Assembly: GCF_014635485.1 (NCBI RefSeq)
Contig: NZ_BMCX01000003.1
Location: 62,001 to 126,000, forward strand
DNA length: 64,000 nucleotides
Reading direction: 5' to 3'
Source of the DNA: Corynebacterium pelargi
GTDB taxonomy: Bacteria > Actinomycetota > Actinomycetes > Mycobacteriales > Mycobacteriaceae
The translations under genes and the position numbers were made by a program. Below, piece by piece: positions 8,366-17,737 of this stretch (positions are counted from its first letter, which is position 1; every line of letters starts with the position of its first letter). The notes below the pieces were generated by a model. The model ran no database searches. It was not told the DNA's origin and saw nothing but the letters and a program-made list of their open reading frames with translations.

Positions 8366-9397
8366 CTAGGCGGCCTGTTTGGCCTGATCGAGCTCCCACT
8401 TCAATTGAGCCTCGCTCGGCGATTGCACGGGCAGGAAGGCCGCCTCGCGGAAACGTCGAGAAGCTGGGGAATGCTGGGCATAACCTGCGCCACCAGCAAC
8501 ACGAACCTCAAGCTGGGTAGCGTTCACGGCAGCCTGCGCAGCAGCCAGACGAAGCTCAAGCAGCTTTACAGGCTGAGGGGCATCCTTCTCGGCGAGTGCT
8601 TCTTGCACACGAATCAGCTCTGCAATATCAGCCTGGACCTGCTCTACCTCAGCAGCAAAGACCGCATTCACGCCTTCAAGGCGCTTCGATGCCTGCTCGG
8701 CGGCAGACTGGGCAACGCCAAGGCACTCGGAAGTTTGCAGGAGCACGAAGGTGGGGCGAATGCCCTTTGCAAAGCTTGCAAGATCACTGGAAAGGATCTG
8801 ACGTTCCGGCACAAAGACCTGGTCAAATTGCAAAGAGGTCGAAGCCGTAGCATTCAGGCCAAGCAGTCCGAAGGGGGTGCCAAGGCTCACGCCTTCGGCA
8901 TCGGCATCAACAGCGAAGACCACGGGCTTGCCTTCGAGCTTGGCGCCGGTAATGACCAGCGACTCAGGCTTGAGGTTCGATGCCCAACGCAGGGTTCCGC
9001 TGACCACGAAGCCACCCTCGGCAGGCTCAGCTTCAAGTTCAACCTCACCACAGCCGGCTGCCTCTTTGAATACCGAGGCCATGCCGGTCACGCCGGGGCG
9101 CTCGCCGCGCTTGAGGCCCGGGAGCACTTCCTGGGCGTACTCCCCGCCTGCGAGGTTGAGATACTCAATCACCATGCTGTGAGCCCAGAGGCTAAAAGCC
9201 GCAGACAGATCCAAGGTGGCAATCTCGCGGATCAAACGGATGGGCTCAAGCAATTGCCCGCCACGCGGAACGCCTAGACCAAGCAGATCCTGCTGTGCAA
9301 GCAGGCCAATGATGTAATCTGCGCCGAGCTCGCCCTTATCTACAGCCTGGGCGTTATTGGCGATCGTCTCGGCAATATCTCGGGGTAAGGCGCTCAT
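8366..9397 (-). CDS. Acyl-CoA dehydrogenase-family protein
   Basis: 343 aa flavoprotein of the acyl-CoA dehydrogenase fold, shorter than the usual 380-400 aa. The N-terminal helical domain (ADYIIGLLAQQDLLGLGVP), the middle beta-domain (GFVVSGTLRWASN) and the C-terminal helical bundle (VRVAGGAGYAQHSPASRRFREA) can all be seen. The catalytic Glu of true acyl-CoA dehydrogenases is not evident. The protein may be a monooxygenase-like or otherwise divergent member, so its substrate is unknown. Its ATG directly abuts the stop of the osmC-family gene (9398/9397), so the two are co-translated. Confidence 0.8.
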   Translation of the reverse strand: MSALPRDIAETIANNAQAVDKGELGADYIIGLLAQQDLLGLGVPRGGQLLEPIRLIREIATLDLSAAFSLWAHSMVIEYLNLAGGEYAQEVLPGLKRGERPGVTGMASVFKEAAGCGEVELEAEPAEGGFVVSGTLRWASNLKPESLVITGAKLEGKPVVFAVDADAEGVSLGTPFGLLGLNATASTSLQFDQVFVPERQILSSDLASFAKGIRPTFVLLQTSECLGVAQSAAEQASKRLEGVNAVFAAEVEQVQADIAELIRVQEALAEKDAPQPVKLLELRLAAAQAAVNATQLEVRVAGGAGYAQHSPASRRFREAAFLPVQSPSEAQLKWELDQAKQAA

Positions 9398-9946
9398 TTA
9401 GACCAGCTCGGAGGTGAGGTTTGCTGGACGGGTGTAGGTGTTGACCACAGGGGACCACTTCACGGCGTCGCGCTGGATCTTGTCCAGGGTCTCGCGGTCT
9501 GCATCGCCTTCGAGCTCGATCTTGACTCGAACGTCGGAGACACCGGTGCGCTTGTCATCGTCAAGGTCACCAACGCCCCATACAGCAGAGATGTCGATAT
9601 CGGACTCGATATCAATAGCAATCTTGGTCAGGGTGACGCCACGGTGGGTAGCGATGGCCTGGATGCCAACGGAGATGCAAGAAGCTAGAGCAGCCTGAGC
9701 AACTTCGGTGGGGTTGCCAGCGCTGTTATCACCAAGAAGCTGCGGAGGCTCAGCGACAAGCACGGGCTCCAGATCGCGGATCTGGGTGTAGTTGCGGAAC
9801 TGGCCGTCTGCCTCGGTGTGGGTCTTAATCTGCTTTTTGCCACCTGCGGGGTTTTCCTGGTTCTTCTGAGCCAGGGAGGCAAGACGCTCAGCATCGATCG
9901 GTTCGAGTGCTTCGCCGGGCTTGTGGTTCGGGGTGAGATCAGACAT
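9398..9946 (-). CDS. OsmC-family protein
   Basis: 182 aa OsmC/Ohr-fold protein. Family members reduce organic hydroperoxides using two cysteines. Here the first is present in ALASCISVGIQA (about residue 90), but the second position reads WSPVVNT with Ser, as in some actinobacterial OsmC-like proteins. Peroxidase chemistry is therefore uncertain. AAAGGA lies 6 nt before the ATG. The gene leads an operon with the acyl-CoA dehydrogenase-like gene. The upstream region carries three TAGAC-type half-sites. Confidence 0.85.
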   Translation of the reverse strand: MSDLTPNHKPGEALEPIDAERLASLAQKNQENPAGGKKQIKTHTEADGQFRNYTQIRDLEPVLVAEPPQLLGDNSAGNPTEVAQAALASCISVGIQAIATHRGVTLTKIAIDIESDIDISAVWGVGDLDDDKRTGVSDVRVKIELEGDADRETLDKIQRDAVKWSPVVNTYTRPANLTSELV

Positions 9947-9966
9947 TCATGTTCCTTTCAATTGGT

Positions 9967-10020
9967 CGGTCTAGACCATACTAAAGGGTTCCGTCTATTT
10001 TTGCCATACCGAGCGGTCTA
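9967..10020 (-). promoter_or_regulatory. Promoter region of osmC-like gene with three TAGAC half-sites
   Basis: On the minus strand TAGACCG occurs at 10020-10014 and 9973-9967, and TAGACGG at 9997-9991, spaced 23-24 bp. The last copy is part of the palindrome GGTCTAGACC (9968-9977). The half-site equals that of the C. glutamicum McbR operator (TAGAC-N6-GTCTA), but no copy has that exact arrangement. A TetR-type repressor site is the likely explanation. Confidence 0.4.
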
Positions 10021-10107
10021 TTTTATTCATACAAAAGAAAACGCCGCCCAAAGGCGACGTTGTTCCAGTCACGCAAGAAGCCCAAGACCTCGGGCTAGAA
10101 GCGCAAT

Positions 10108-11700
10108 TTAAGCATCAAAATCAACCGCGAAGCACTCGGCGTCGATCTCAGCGGCGATCTCGTTGAGCAGATCTTCCTCCACAGCGCGATCAACACGCAG
10201 GATCAAGGTAGCTCCGCCACCTTCGGCATCCTGGGACAAAGCGGCCGCATCAATGTTGATGCCATTGCCACCGAGCTTGGTGCCAACCTTGCCCAGCGCA
10301 CCGGGAGCATCGCTGTACTGGAAGAAGAGGTTGTAGCCGCAAGCGCGAAGATCCAGGCCTCGAGCGTTGATCCTGACGATCTTCTCCACGCCAGTAAGAC
10401 CGGTCAGTGCACCAATGACCGAGGCGCTCGTGCCATCGGCGGCCACTGCGCGCACCTCAAGCACCGAGCGGTGCGTCTTGGATTCGCTGTGGGTGGAAAC
10501 CTCCACCTCTACCCCACGCTCTTCTGCAATTCGCGGAGCATTCACAAAGGTCACCGGCTCCTCGACGATGCCGGAGAACAGACCGCGAAGCGCTGCAAGA
10601 CCAAGCACGTCGACGTTCTCGCTGGAAAGCTCGCCGCGGGCTTCTACTTCCAGAGACACCGGAGCCTGATCCAGCAGGCGGCTGGCCACCAAGCCGAGCT
10701 TGCGTGCAAGATCGAGCCACATCGAAACTTCTTCACCCACCTGGTTACCAGCAACATTGACCGCATCGGGCACGAAATCGCCGGCCAGGGCCTTGAGCAC
10801 CGAATCAGCCACATCGGTGCCTGCACGGTCTTGAGCCTCCACAGTGGAAGCACCCAGGTGCGGAGTCACAACGACCTCGTCGAGCTCGAACAGAGGAGAA
10901 TCGGTGCACGGTTCGGTTTCAAACACATCGAAGCCTGCACCACGGATCTTGCCCGCACGGATGGCGTCGGCAAGCGCCTGCTCGTTGACCAATCCACCAC
11001 GTGCAGCATTGATGATGATCTGGCCCTGCTTGGCCTTTGCCAGCAGCTCGGCGTCGAACATGCCGGCAGTCTCTTTGGTCTTGGGCAGGTGAATGGTCAC
11101 AAAATCGGAGCGCTGCATGAGCTCTTCAAGCTCTACCAACTGCACACCCAACTGTGCCGCACGAGCCGGGTTGGCGTAAGGATCATAGGCAATGATGGTG
11201 GTTTCAAAGGCCGCGAGGCGCTGGGCGAAAAGCTGGCCGATGTGGCCAAAGCCCACGATGCCGATGGTCTTGCCAAAGATCTCCACACCGGAGAAAGAAG
11301 AGCGCTTCCACTGGGCATCACGCAGGGTCTTATCTGCCGCCGGGATTTGGCGTGCGGTGGACAAGAGCAAAGAAATAGCGTGCTCACAAGCAGAGTGAAT
11401 ATTAGAGGTGGGGGCGTTTGCCACCATCACACCGCGTTCGGTTGCAGCGGCAATATCCACGTTATCGAGGCCAACGCCTGCGCGACCAACAATCTTGAGG
11501 TTCTTGGCGGCGTCGAGCACTTCCTTATCAACGGTGGTAGCAGAACGCACCAGCAGTGCATCGGCGTCAACGACGGCCTTGAGTAACTCGGGGCGGTTTG
11601 GGCCATCAACCCAACGTACTTCTACGGAATCTCCCAACGCGTCCACGGTGGACTGGGCGAGTTTATCGGCAATGAGGACGACCGGACGGGTGTTGCTCAC
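10108..11700 (-). CDS. serA: D-3-phosphoglycerate dehydrogenase
   Basis: 530 aa, the same length as the C. glutamicum enzyme as I recall it. It oxidises 3-phosphoglycerate to phosphohydroxypyruvate, the first step of serine synthesis. The N-terminal catalytic/NAD domain carries GIVGFGHIGQLFAQRL and the catalytic VVTPHLGAST. The long actinobacterial-type C-terminus has an intervening ASB domain and a terminal ACT domain (APGALGKVGTKLGGNGI), a possible serine feedback site. Start GTG at 11700 was chosen because GGAG lies 8 nt upstream and the product begins SNTRPVVLIADKLA. The frame remains open further upstream but runs into GC-rich leader sequence. Confidence 0.97.
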   Translation of the reverse strand: MSNTRPVVLIADKLAQSTVDALGDSVEVRWVDGPNRPELLKAVVDADALLVRSATTVDKEVLDAAKNLKIVGRAGVGLDNVDIAAATERGVMVANAPTSNIHSACEHAISLLLSTARQIPAADKTLRDAQWKRSSFSGVEIFGKTIGIVGFGHIGQLFAQRLAAFETTIIAYDPYANPARAAQLGVQLVELEELMQRSDFVTIHLPKTKETAGMFDAELLAKAKQGQIIINAARGGLVNEQALADAIRAGKIRGAGFDVFETEPCTDSPLFELDEVVVTPHLGASTVEAQDRAGTDVADSVLKALAGDFVPDAVNVAGNQVGEEVSMWLDLARKLGLVASRLLDQAPVSLEVEARGELSSENVDVLGLAALRGLFSGIVEEPVTFVNAPRIAEERGVEVEVSTHSESKTHRSVLEVRAVAADGTSASVIGALTGLTGVEKIVRINARGLDLRACGYNLFFQYSDAPGALGKVGTKLGGNGINIDAAALSQDAEGGGATLILRVDRAVEEDLLNEIAAEIDAECFAVDFDA

Positions 11701-12027
11701 GAATATTGCTCCTGAAATGCAAAATGCTGCTTTGCCGTGGCGACACGACCGCGCCACCGCGCCAAAGGACCACGCCTTCCCAAATGTGGCGTGCGACGCG
11801 ACAAGCATAACGCCATCGGCCCGCGACTGAGACACCCATCGGCTTGACACTCCCCCCATTTGCGCACGCCGATCGTCTGCCTACAACCACGCCTCACCCC
11901 CAAACGCGGGTCACGCCTCGCAGCGCCAGACCGCCCCGTCCGTGCCACCCAAGCGAAGGACCCAGTGGTGCCACCGACCCGGCGCGATCGACTCAAACAC
12001 CGCTGTACAGCGAAGTTATGGGGTGGG
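11701..12027. other. Intergenic region upstream of serA (327 bp)
   Basis: There is no supported gene. It holds the serA leader: a possible -10 TATGCT on the minus strand at 11804-11809 would give a 5' UTR of about 100 nt. That UTR contains a small GC-rich hairpin (GTGGCG...CGCCAC) before the GGAG ribosome site. The rest (about 11815-12010) is GC-rich and shows nothing I recognise. A weak 7-bp inverted repeat at 12018-12039 spans the stop of the next gene. Confidence 0.5.
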
Positions 12028-13650
12028 CTAATACCCCATGAGGGCAAGCCAAGGTATTGGTTTGAGTTGCTCAGATTCAAGCAACCAATCGCTGTGTTGC
12101 CCATCTTCTTCTCCGATAAAGGAGCCATCACGAAGGATTGCTGCATGCCACGGGGCTTGAATATTAAAGGCTTCGTAGCGTTGCTGTGCTTGCGCTAGCG
12201 TGCCCGCTCCTCGCACATCAGCGGCGAGGGTGAAGGCTACTTGTGGGAAGCGGAAATTGAGGTCTTTCGGGTGGCCGATTTGTTCTTGATCCTCGGCGAT
12301 TACGATCAACGCTTTTTGGGCCAACTGTTCTTCTTTGACGATGGTGGCAAGCAGCTTCGCCACAGCGTTGAGCTCCTCGCTTTCCAGCGGTTCCTTGCCC
12401 ACCTTGGAGGCGTCAACGGCGACGTGGATATTGGGCAAGCTCAACGCTTGGCTGAAGGTATTGACCTGTTGTACGAGCAGTTCATCGCCCGGTTCGAACA
12501 ACAGCACTCCAAATTCACCGGCTGCTTCGAGGCGTTCGGCCCATTCGAGAACGCGCTGCTGATTGGCTCTAAAAGAATCTTGCCCAACCAGTGTTGAGGC
12601 GCGCATCCATTTACCGCTGCTGCTTGGTGTGCTTGCTTGCCCCTCCCCAACAGCAATTGCTGCCGCCGCTTCGGTGTTCGCATCGACTTCGTATTCATCT
12701 ACCCCACCGGGTTCAATGTAGATCGGCTCCCGGCTAAAGACGATGCCGCGGCCATTGGGCAGCCAGTGGCGAATATGCTCGGCTTCTTCGATGCGCCGGC
12801 TCAGCGTTTCTGCATCGCCAAATTGAGAACCCAGGGCGATTAATGGTTCTTCTGCTAATCCGGCGACACTCAGTGCGGTCTGAGCATCAAAGCGGGGGTC
12901 TGGGTAGGGCAAGACTTCTAGGGCGGCGCCATAGGCCCGAGCGGTTGCGGCCGCGGCGATGGAAGATTCCGGGCTGGCGATCACCAGTGGGGTCTGATCA
13001 GCATCGCGTTTTGATTGTCCTGGGAAACCGTGTGGGACGTCGTCTTCGCTGGCTTTTGCAATCTCTGGTGCAGCGCCAACATTTGGCCAATCAGGCACCA
13101 GCAGCATCGCGGCGTCGGCTTCCAGCCCTGCGATGGCGGAGGTGACGTCGCGGCGGTTATTTACTGGCACCGGATTGAACTTCAAGGCCGTTAGGTGCCC
13201 CAAGGCTTCTTCGGTACCTGGATCTTGGATCACCATGACTTCGCCTCGAGTCGTGGCAATACTGACGTCTCCAACCAGCAACACATAGCGTGCTTGGAGG
13301 CGATCCACCTCGTTGAGCACGGTGGAGCGGTTATTCTCCCGCATGGTCACCATCGGCGAGTGGCTCACCACCGCCAGCGATGCGGCACGGAGTTGGGAGT
13401 GGATCTCGTCATCAGAGATGATCAAGGTGTTGGAATCTTTAAAAAATCTCTGGGAGGCTGCTACCCCATCGCCGTAGGGGTCGCCGATGACCTGTGGGGT
13501 TTGCTCGAAGTCGGTGGAGGCATGGTGGCTGAGGTTTTCCGCCCGTGCATTTTCCAGGGCTTGCTCATAGGTTGTGGGCTCATCGCTTCCGAATACGCAG
13601 GCACTCAGCAGCATGGTCAACGCACTCGCCACTGCCAGTTTCGCCTTCAC
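12028..13650 (-). CDS. Lipoprotein with cell-wall-binding repeats
   Basis: 540 aa. The start is GTG at 13650, with a strong AAGGAGG 9 nt upstream; an in-frame ATG at 13689 lies inside the preceding terminator. The product begins with a lipoprotein signal (KAKLAVASALTMLLSAC, lipobox LLSAC) and the Cys would be lipidated. The mature part shows repeated Rossmann-like segments (for example LIISDD..., ARYVLLVGDVSIATT, LIALGSQFGDAETLSRRI) of the 'cell wall binding repeat 2' type, plus a C-terminal alpha/beta segment. It is probably surface-exposed. Function unknown; it is in the same place next to serA in related corynebacteria as far as I recall. Confidence 0.75.
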   Translation of the reverse strand: MKAKLAVASALTMLLSACVFGSDEPTTYEQALENARAENLSHHASTDFEQTPQVIGDPYGDGVAASQRFFKDSNTLIISDDEIHSQLRAASLAVVSHSPMVTMRENNRSTVLNEVDRLQARYVLLVGDVSIATTRGEVMVIQDPGTEEALGHLTALKFNPVPVNNRRDVTSAIAGLEADAAMLLVPDWPNVGAAPEIAKASEDDVPHGFPGQSKRDADQTPLVIASPESSIAAAATARAYGAALEVLPYPDPRFDAQTALSVAGLAEEPLIALGSQFGDAETLSRRIEEAEHIRHWLPNGRGIVFSREPIYIEPGGVDEYEVDANTEAAAAIAVGEGQASTPSSSGKWMRASTLVGQDSFRANQQRVLEWAERLEAAGEFGVLLFEPGDELLVQQVNTFSQALSLPNIHVAVDASKVGKEPLESEELNAVAKLLATIVKEEQLAQKALIVIAEDQEQIGHPKDLNFRFPQVAFTLAADVRGAGTLAQAQQRYEAFNIQAPWHAAILRDGSFIGEEDGQHSDWLLESEQLKPIPWLALMGY

Positions 13651-13678
13651 CGAACTATGCCTCCTTGGGTTAAGCAAA

Positions 13679-13705
13679 GAAAACCCCACACTGCGGTGGG
13701 GTTTT
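13679..13705 (-). terminator. Terminator of the DUF262 gene
   Basis: A 10-bp inverted repeat, AAAACCCCAC paired with GTGGGGTTTT across a short loop, ends in a T-rich stretch on the minus strand. It is located just after the DUF262 stop codon and before the lipoprotein gene. Confidence 0.85.
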
Positions 13706-13718
13706 CAAGAGTAGCACC

Positions 13719-15509
13719 TTAACTATGGAAGGCCTGCGGGCCTTCTTCACCTGCGCTTAAGTCTGCCTCGTCGACGTCATGGACGGCCGTGGTGCCCATG
13801 GCGTCTTCGATCATGGCAAGCAGCCTACGGCGGCGATCGTTAAAGAAGGCCTCGGCGTTGGCGCTAAAGAGCAGATAAGGATCGAGCTGGTGGCTTCCAA
13901 GGACCTGATCGAATTCCTCATCATCCATCAAGGACTTGGATTGCACACGGTAGAGGTAGCGCGCCGGGGAGCTTTCTTCCACCATGACGTAGGTGCGCCG
14001 CCCCATGGGCGTGCGGTTGAGCACCGAGTGCGCAAGGACCGGGTCGATGCCGTTTTCTTCGCACCAACGCAGCGGGAAGATGGCACGGAAATGCACGCCC
14101 ATTGCAGGAGCGGTGTGCTGATCGATGATGGATCCAGTGCGCCAGTCCCTAGCACCCAGACCCTCAAGCAGGGCGTAGATACCTTTATAAAGTCCGGAGT
14201 CGGGGCCTGCGGACAACAAGCGGGATTCCACAAAGCGTGCACCGCTGATGGAGGAGGGCACGGCTTCGCGTTCCCCGCGGATCCACGCGGTGACTTCATC
14301 AACGTCTTGTCCCATGCGGATCGTCAGCGCCGGCGAACCGTAGAGTTCTCCGAACACACCGCACCAGAACCAGCGATTGAGACGATCCCAGGATTCTTTT
14401 TGCGTCATGACGTGTGAATCTTCGGCCAACACGGCAATGATCGCTGCCAGCGGTACGAGCTGCTGGGTATAGGGAACCTGGGAGGTGGTGAGCATGCAAC
14501 GCTGCTGCATATAGTTCGCTGCCTCGTGGAAGGCTGCGCGAACCTTGGTGGCCGCGGGCAGGTACTCACTAAGCGATAGCGCCAGCACCGCTTCACGCTG
14601 GCCACTGGCATGGCCTTGGAGTGCGGTGACATAGAGTGCCACTGCGCTGAGGAAATCAGTTTTGGTGATCCCATCGAGCGCCGGGTATCGGCGCAGTACC
14701 GACTCAGTTAAGGCCCAGTCGTCTTGGAGGCGGAAATCTGGATCCTCCGCGGCGAACACTGCGGTGAGCAGTTCGAAGACGTCCATTTGCAGCCCGTGCG
14801 CATTGGCTTGGGCGAAGATGGATCCGATGCTGGCCTGGGCTGTTTCGCGGTCGAGGCGCGTCATCGGCACTGCGTAGCGCACCAGTGGCCGCAGCACGGC
14901 ATTGTGGAAGCGCTTGGTGCGCTCTCGTTGCCCTTCATCGGAGCGTCCGGCGAGATCAAAGAGCATGTCTGATCCGCGGTCGGTGAGCAATGTGTGCACC
15001 GGGATGAGTCCAGCTTCAATCGCGGTGTCTTCGGTGATGGTTTCTGGGAATCCAACGGCGAAGTGCGATCGAACATGGCCGTGCTCATCAACGGAGATCA
15101 CAGCCTCATCGGGCATCACTTCGCTTTCCACTGCGCGGTTGATGTCCACATAGAAGCGTCGTTTAGCTTTTTTGTTGCGTAGATCCACTGATTCCACAAG
15201 GCCATCGCCGCGAAGGCACTGGTACAAGGTGGTGATGCGCTGCTGACCATCGAGCAGTAGCATGCCTGGAGCCACACCAGTATCCGGTGCACCTTGGATT
15301 GCGCGAGGCCTAAATCGCATGGGCTCATTGCGCGTATCCAGGGCCATGAGCGTGCCGATTGGATAGCCTCGCAGCACCGTTACCAATAAGGATCGAATGC
15401 GGTCGACGTCCCAGCGGTAGTCGCGCTGGAAATCTGGAAGCTGCAGATCGCCTCGGTCGATGCGGTTGAAGATATCAATGAGGTCGTAACTTGGAGTACT
15501 AAAACCCAT
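13719..15509 (-). CDS. DUF262 (GmrSD-type) protein with degenerate HNH region
   Basis: 596 aa. The N-terminal DUF262 domain (ParB/Srx-like NTPase fold) shows LPDFQRDYRW (residues 24-33) and LLLDGQQRITTLY with the DGQQR motif at 87-91. The middle is helical. The C-terminal region resembles DUF1524 in layout: HFRAIFPLRW (from 473), LNRTPMGRRT (Asn498) and SPARYL. The usual His-His-Ile-Phe-Pro is RA-Ile-Phe-Pro, so the HNH nuclease may be inactive. DUF262/DUF1524 proteins include the type IV modification-dependent nuclease GmrSD, SspE and BrxU; the function here is unproven. ATG at 15509 follows TAGACT by 7 nt; the frame upstream overlaps the CDF gene. Confidence 0.8.
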   Translation of the reverse strand: MGFSTPSYDLIDIFNRIDRGDLQLPDFQRDYRWDVDRIRSLLVTVLRGYPIGTLMALDTRNEPMRFRPRAIQGAPDTGVAPGMLLLDGQQRITTLYQCLRGDGLVESVDLRNKKAKRRFYVDINRAVESEVMPDEAVISVDEHGHVRSHFAVGFPETITEDTAIEAGLIPVHTLLTDRGSDMLFDLAGRSDEGQRERTKRFHNAVLRPLVRYAVPMTRLDRETAQASIGSIFAQANAHGLQMDVFELLTAVFAAEDPDFRLQDDWALTESVLRRYPALDGITKTDFLSAVALYVTALQGHASGQREAVLALSLSEYLPAATKVRAAFHEAANYMQQRCMLTTSQVPYTQQLVPLAAIIAVLAEDSHVMTQKESWDRLNRWFWCGVFGELYGSPALTIRMGQDVDEVTAWIRGEREAVPSSISGARFVESRLLSAGPDSGLYKGIYALLEGLGARDWRTGSIIDQHTAPAMGVHFRAIFPLRWCEENGIDPVLAHSVLNRTPMGRRTYVMVEESSPARYLYRVQSKSLMDDEEFDQVLGSHQLDPYLLFSANAEAFFNDRRRRLLAMIEDAMGTTAVHDVDEADLSAGEEGPQAFHS

Positions 15510-15516
15510 GGCGTCG

Positions 15517-15522
15517 AGTCTA
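15517..15522 (-). promoter_or_regulatory. -10 box of DUF262 gene containing the CDF stop codon
   Basis: TAGACT on the minus strand lies 7 nt before the DUF262 ATG. Its first three bases are the TAG stop codon of the CDF transporter gene. No Shine-Dalgarno sequence is present, so the second gene probably has its own leaderless promoter starting inside the end of the first. Confidence 0.6.
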
Positions 15523-16407
15523 GCTGTGATGGCAAACTTCCTCGTGGGCACCGTGGCCCGAAACTTCGATTTGGATCGTGGAATGCCCCACACCATGACG
15601 CTGGAGCGCAGCTTGAGCACGGTCGAGCAGGTCGCAATCGCCTGTTACCGGCCCTTCCACCACCAGGTGGCAGGTGGCCAAAATCTCAGCGCCGTCAAGG
15701 CTCCAGACGTGAAGATCATGCACGGCGGTGACGTGTTGAAGGGATTCCAGGCTCGTGCGGATCTCATGCACATCAACCTCGGCGGGTACGCGCTCAAGTA
15801 AGACGCTCATGGCATGCCACAGCAGTTGCATTGCGCGCGGCAGGATCAAGGCGGCGATCACGAGCGAGGCGATGGTATCTGCCCATGTCCATCCGAATGC
15901 GAGCATGCATACCGAAGCGATGATCACGGCCACGGAGCCGAAAAGATCGACAAGGACGTGCAAATAGGCGCCCTGGATATTCAGGCTGTGCTCGCGATCG
16001 CGACGTAGCACCAGCGCGCTAATGATATTGGCCGCCAGACCAATGGTGCCGATGAGCAATGTGGTGCGCGCATCGACATCAGCGCCATTGCTCAAGCGGT
16101 GAAACGCCTCGAGCACGATCCAAATGGACACCCCTGCAACCGTGGCCGCGTTGAGCATGGCGGCAAACACTTCCAGACGCTTATAGCCGTAGGTGGCCTT
16201 GGCGCTGGCCGCCTTACGAGCGATGAGGGTGGCCACGAGCGCTACGACGAGGCCCGTGGAATCTGAAAGCATGTGCATTGCATCAGAGATCAAGGCCAGT
16301 GAGCCAGCAAGAGCACCGCCGATGAGCTCGACGAGGAAGATACTGCCGGTTACGCAAAGGGCGATGAGCAAGGAGCGCGTGCCGCGGTTTTCAGCGTGGG
16401 AATGCAT
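15520..16407 (-). CDS. Cation diffusion facilitator (zinc/metal efflux)
   Basis: 295 aa CDF-family transporter that exchanges protons for divalent metals (Zn, Co, Cd or similar) across the membrane. Six transmembrane helices are evident. The tetrahedral metal site is visible in helix II as SDAMHMLSD and in helix V as HVLVDLFGS. A C-terminal cytoplasmic ferredoxin-like domain follows (VHEIRTSLESLQHVTAVHDLHVW). The His-containing ends (MHSHAEN, HGAHEEVCHHS) may bind metal. ATG at 16407 follows TAGACT (16415-16420) by 7 nt, hence leaderless. Two direct TATTGAAA repeats lie just upstream. Confidence 0.92.
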   Translation of the reverse strand: MHSHAENRGTRSLLIALCVTGSIFLVELIGGALAGSLALISDAMHMLSDSTGLVVALVATLIARKAASAKATYGYKRLEVFAAMLNAATVAGVSIWIVLEAFHRLSNGADVDARTTLLIGTIGLAANIISALVLRRDREHSLNIQGAYLHVLVDLFGSVAVIIASVCMLAFGWTWADTIASLVIAALILPRAMQLLWHAMSVLLERVPAEVDVHEIRTSLESLQHVTAVHDLHVWSLDGAEILATCHLVVEGPVTGDCDLLDRAQAALQRHGVGHSTIQIEVSGHGAHEEVCHHS

Positions 16408-16435
16408 GGGAGAAAGTCTAACCTAAGTTGGAGCT

Positions 16436-16454
16436 TATTGAAACACTATTGAAA
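16436..16454. promoter_or_regulatory. Direct repeat upstream of the CDF exporter
   Basis: TATTGAAA occurs at 16436-16443 and 16447-16454, one helical turn (11 bp) apart, covering the expected -35 region of the TAGACT promoter. This spacing suggests an operator for a metal sensor. It resembles the TGAAAA half of corynebacterial Zur boxes only loosely. Confidence 0.35.
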
Positions 16455-16560
16455 ACATTTCTTCCGGGCTAACCCTTTTTGCGCCCCCTTTTTCGCCCCT
16501 CATGCGTGCCCCCGATGCAACCCCACCGACACACCACCCTGCCCAACCCCAACTAAGCAA

Positions 16561-16589
16561 AACAAAACCCCACACCCGAAGGTATGGGG
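16561..16589 (-). terminator. Terminator of ilvBNC operon
   Basis: On the minus strand CCCCATACC-TTCG-GGTGTGGGG (one G-U pair) is followed by TTTTGTTTT. It is placed about 30 bp after the ilvC stop. Confidence 0.88.
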
Positions 16590-16616
16590 CTTGCTGCTTA
16601 AGCTTCGAATGAGCTT

Positions 16617-17690
<1,074 letters not shown>

Positions 17691-17737
17691 CTAATTTGTC
17701 TCATTTTGTGGGATTTTTAAGCTTTTCGACGGCCGCG

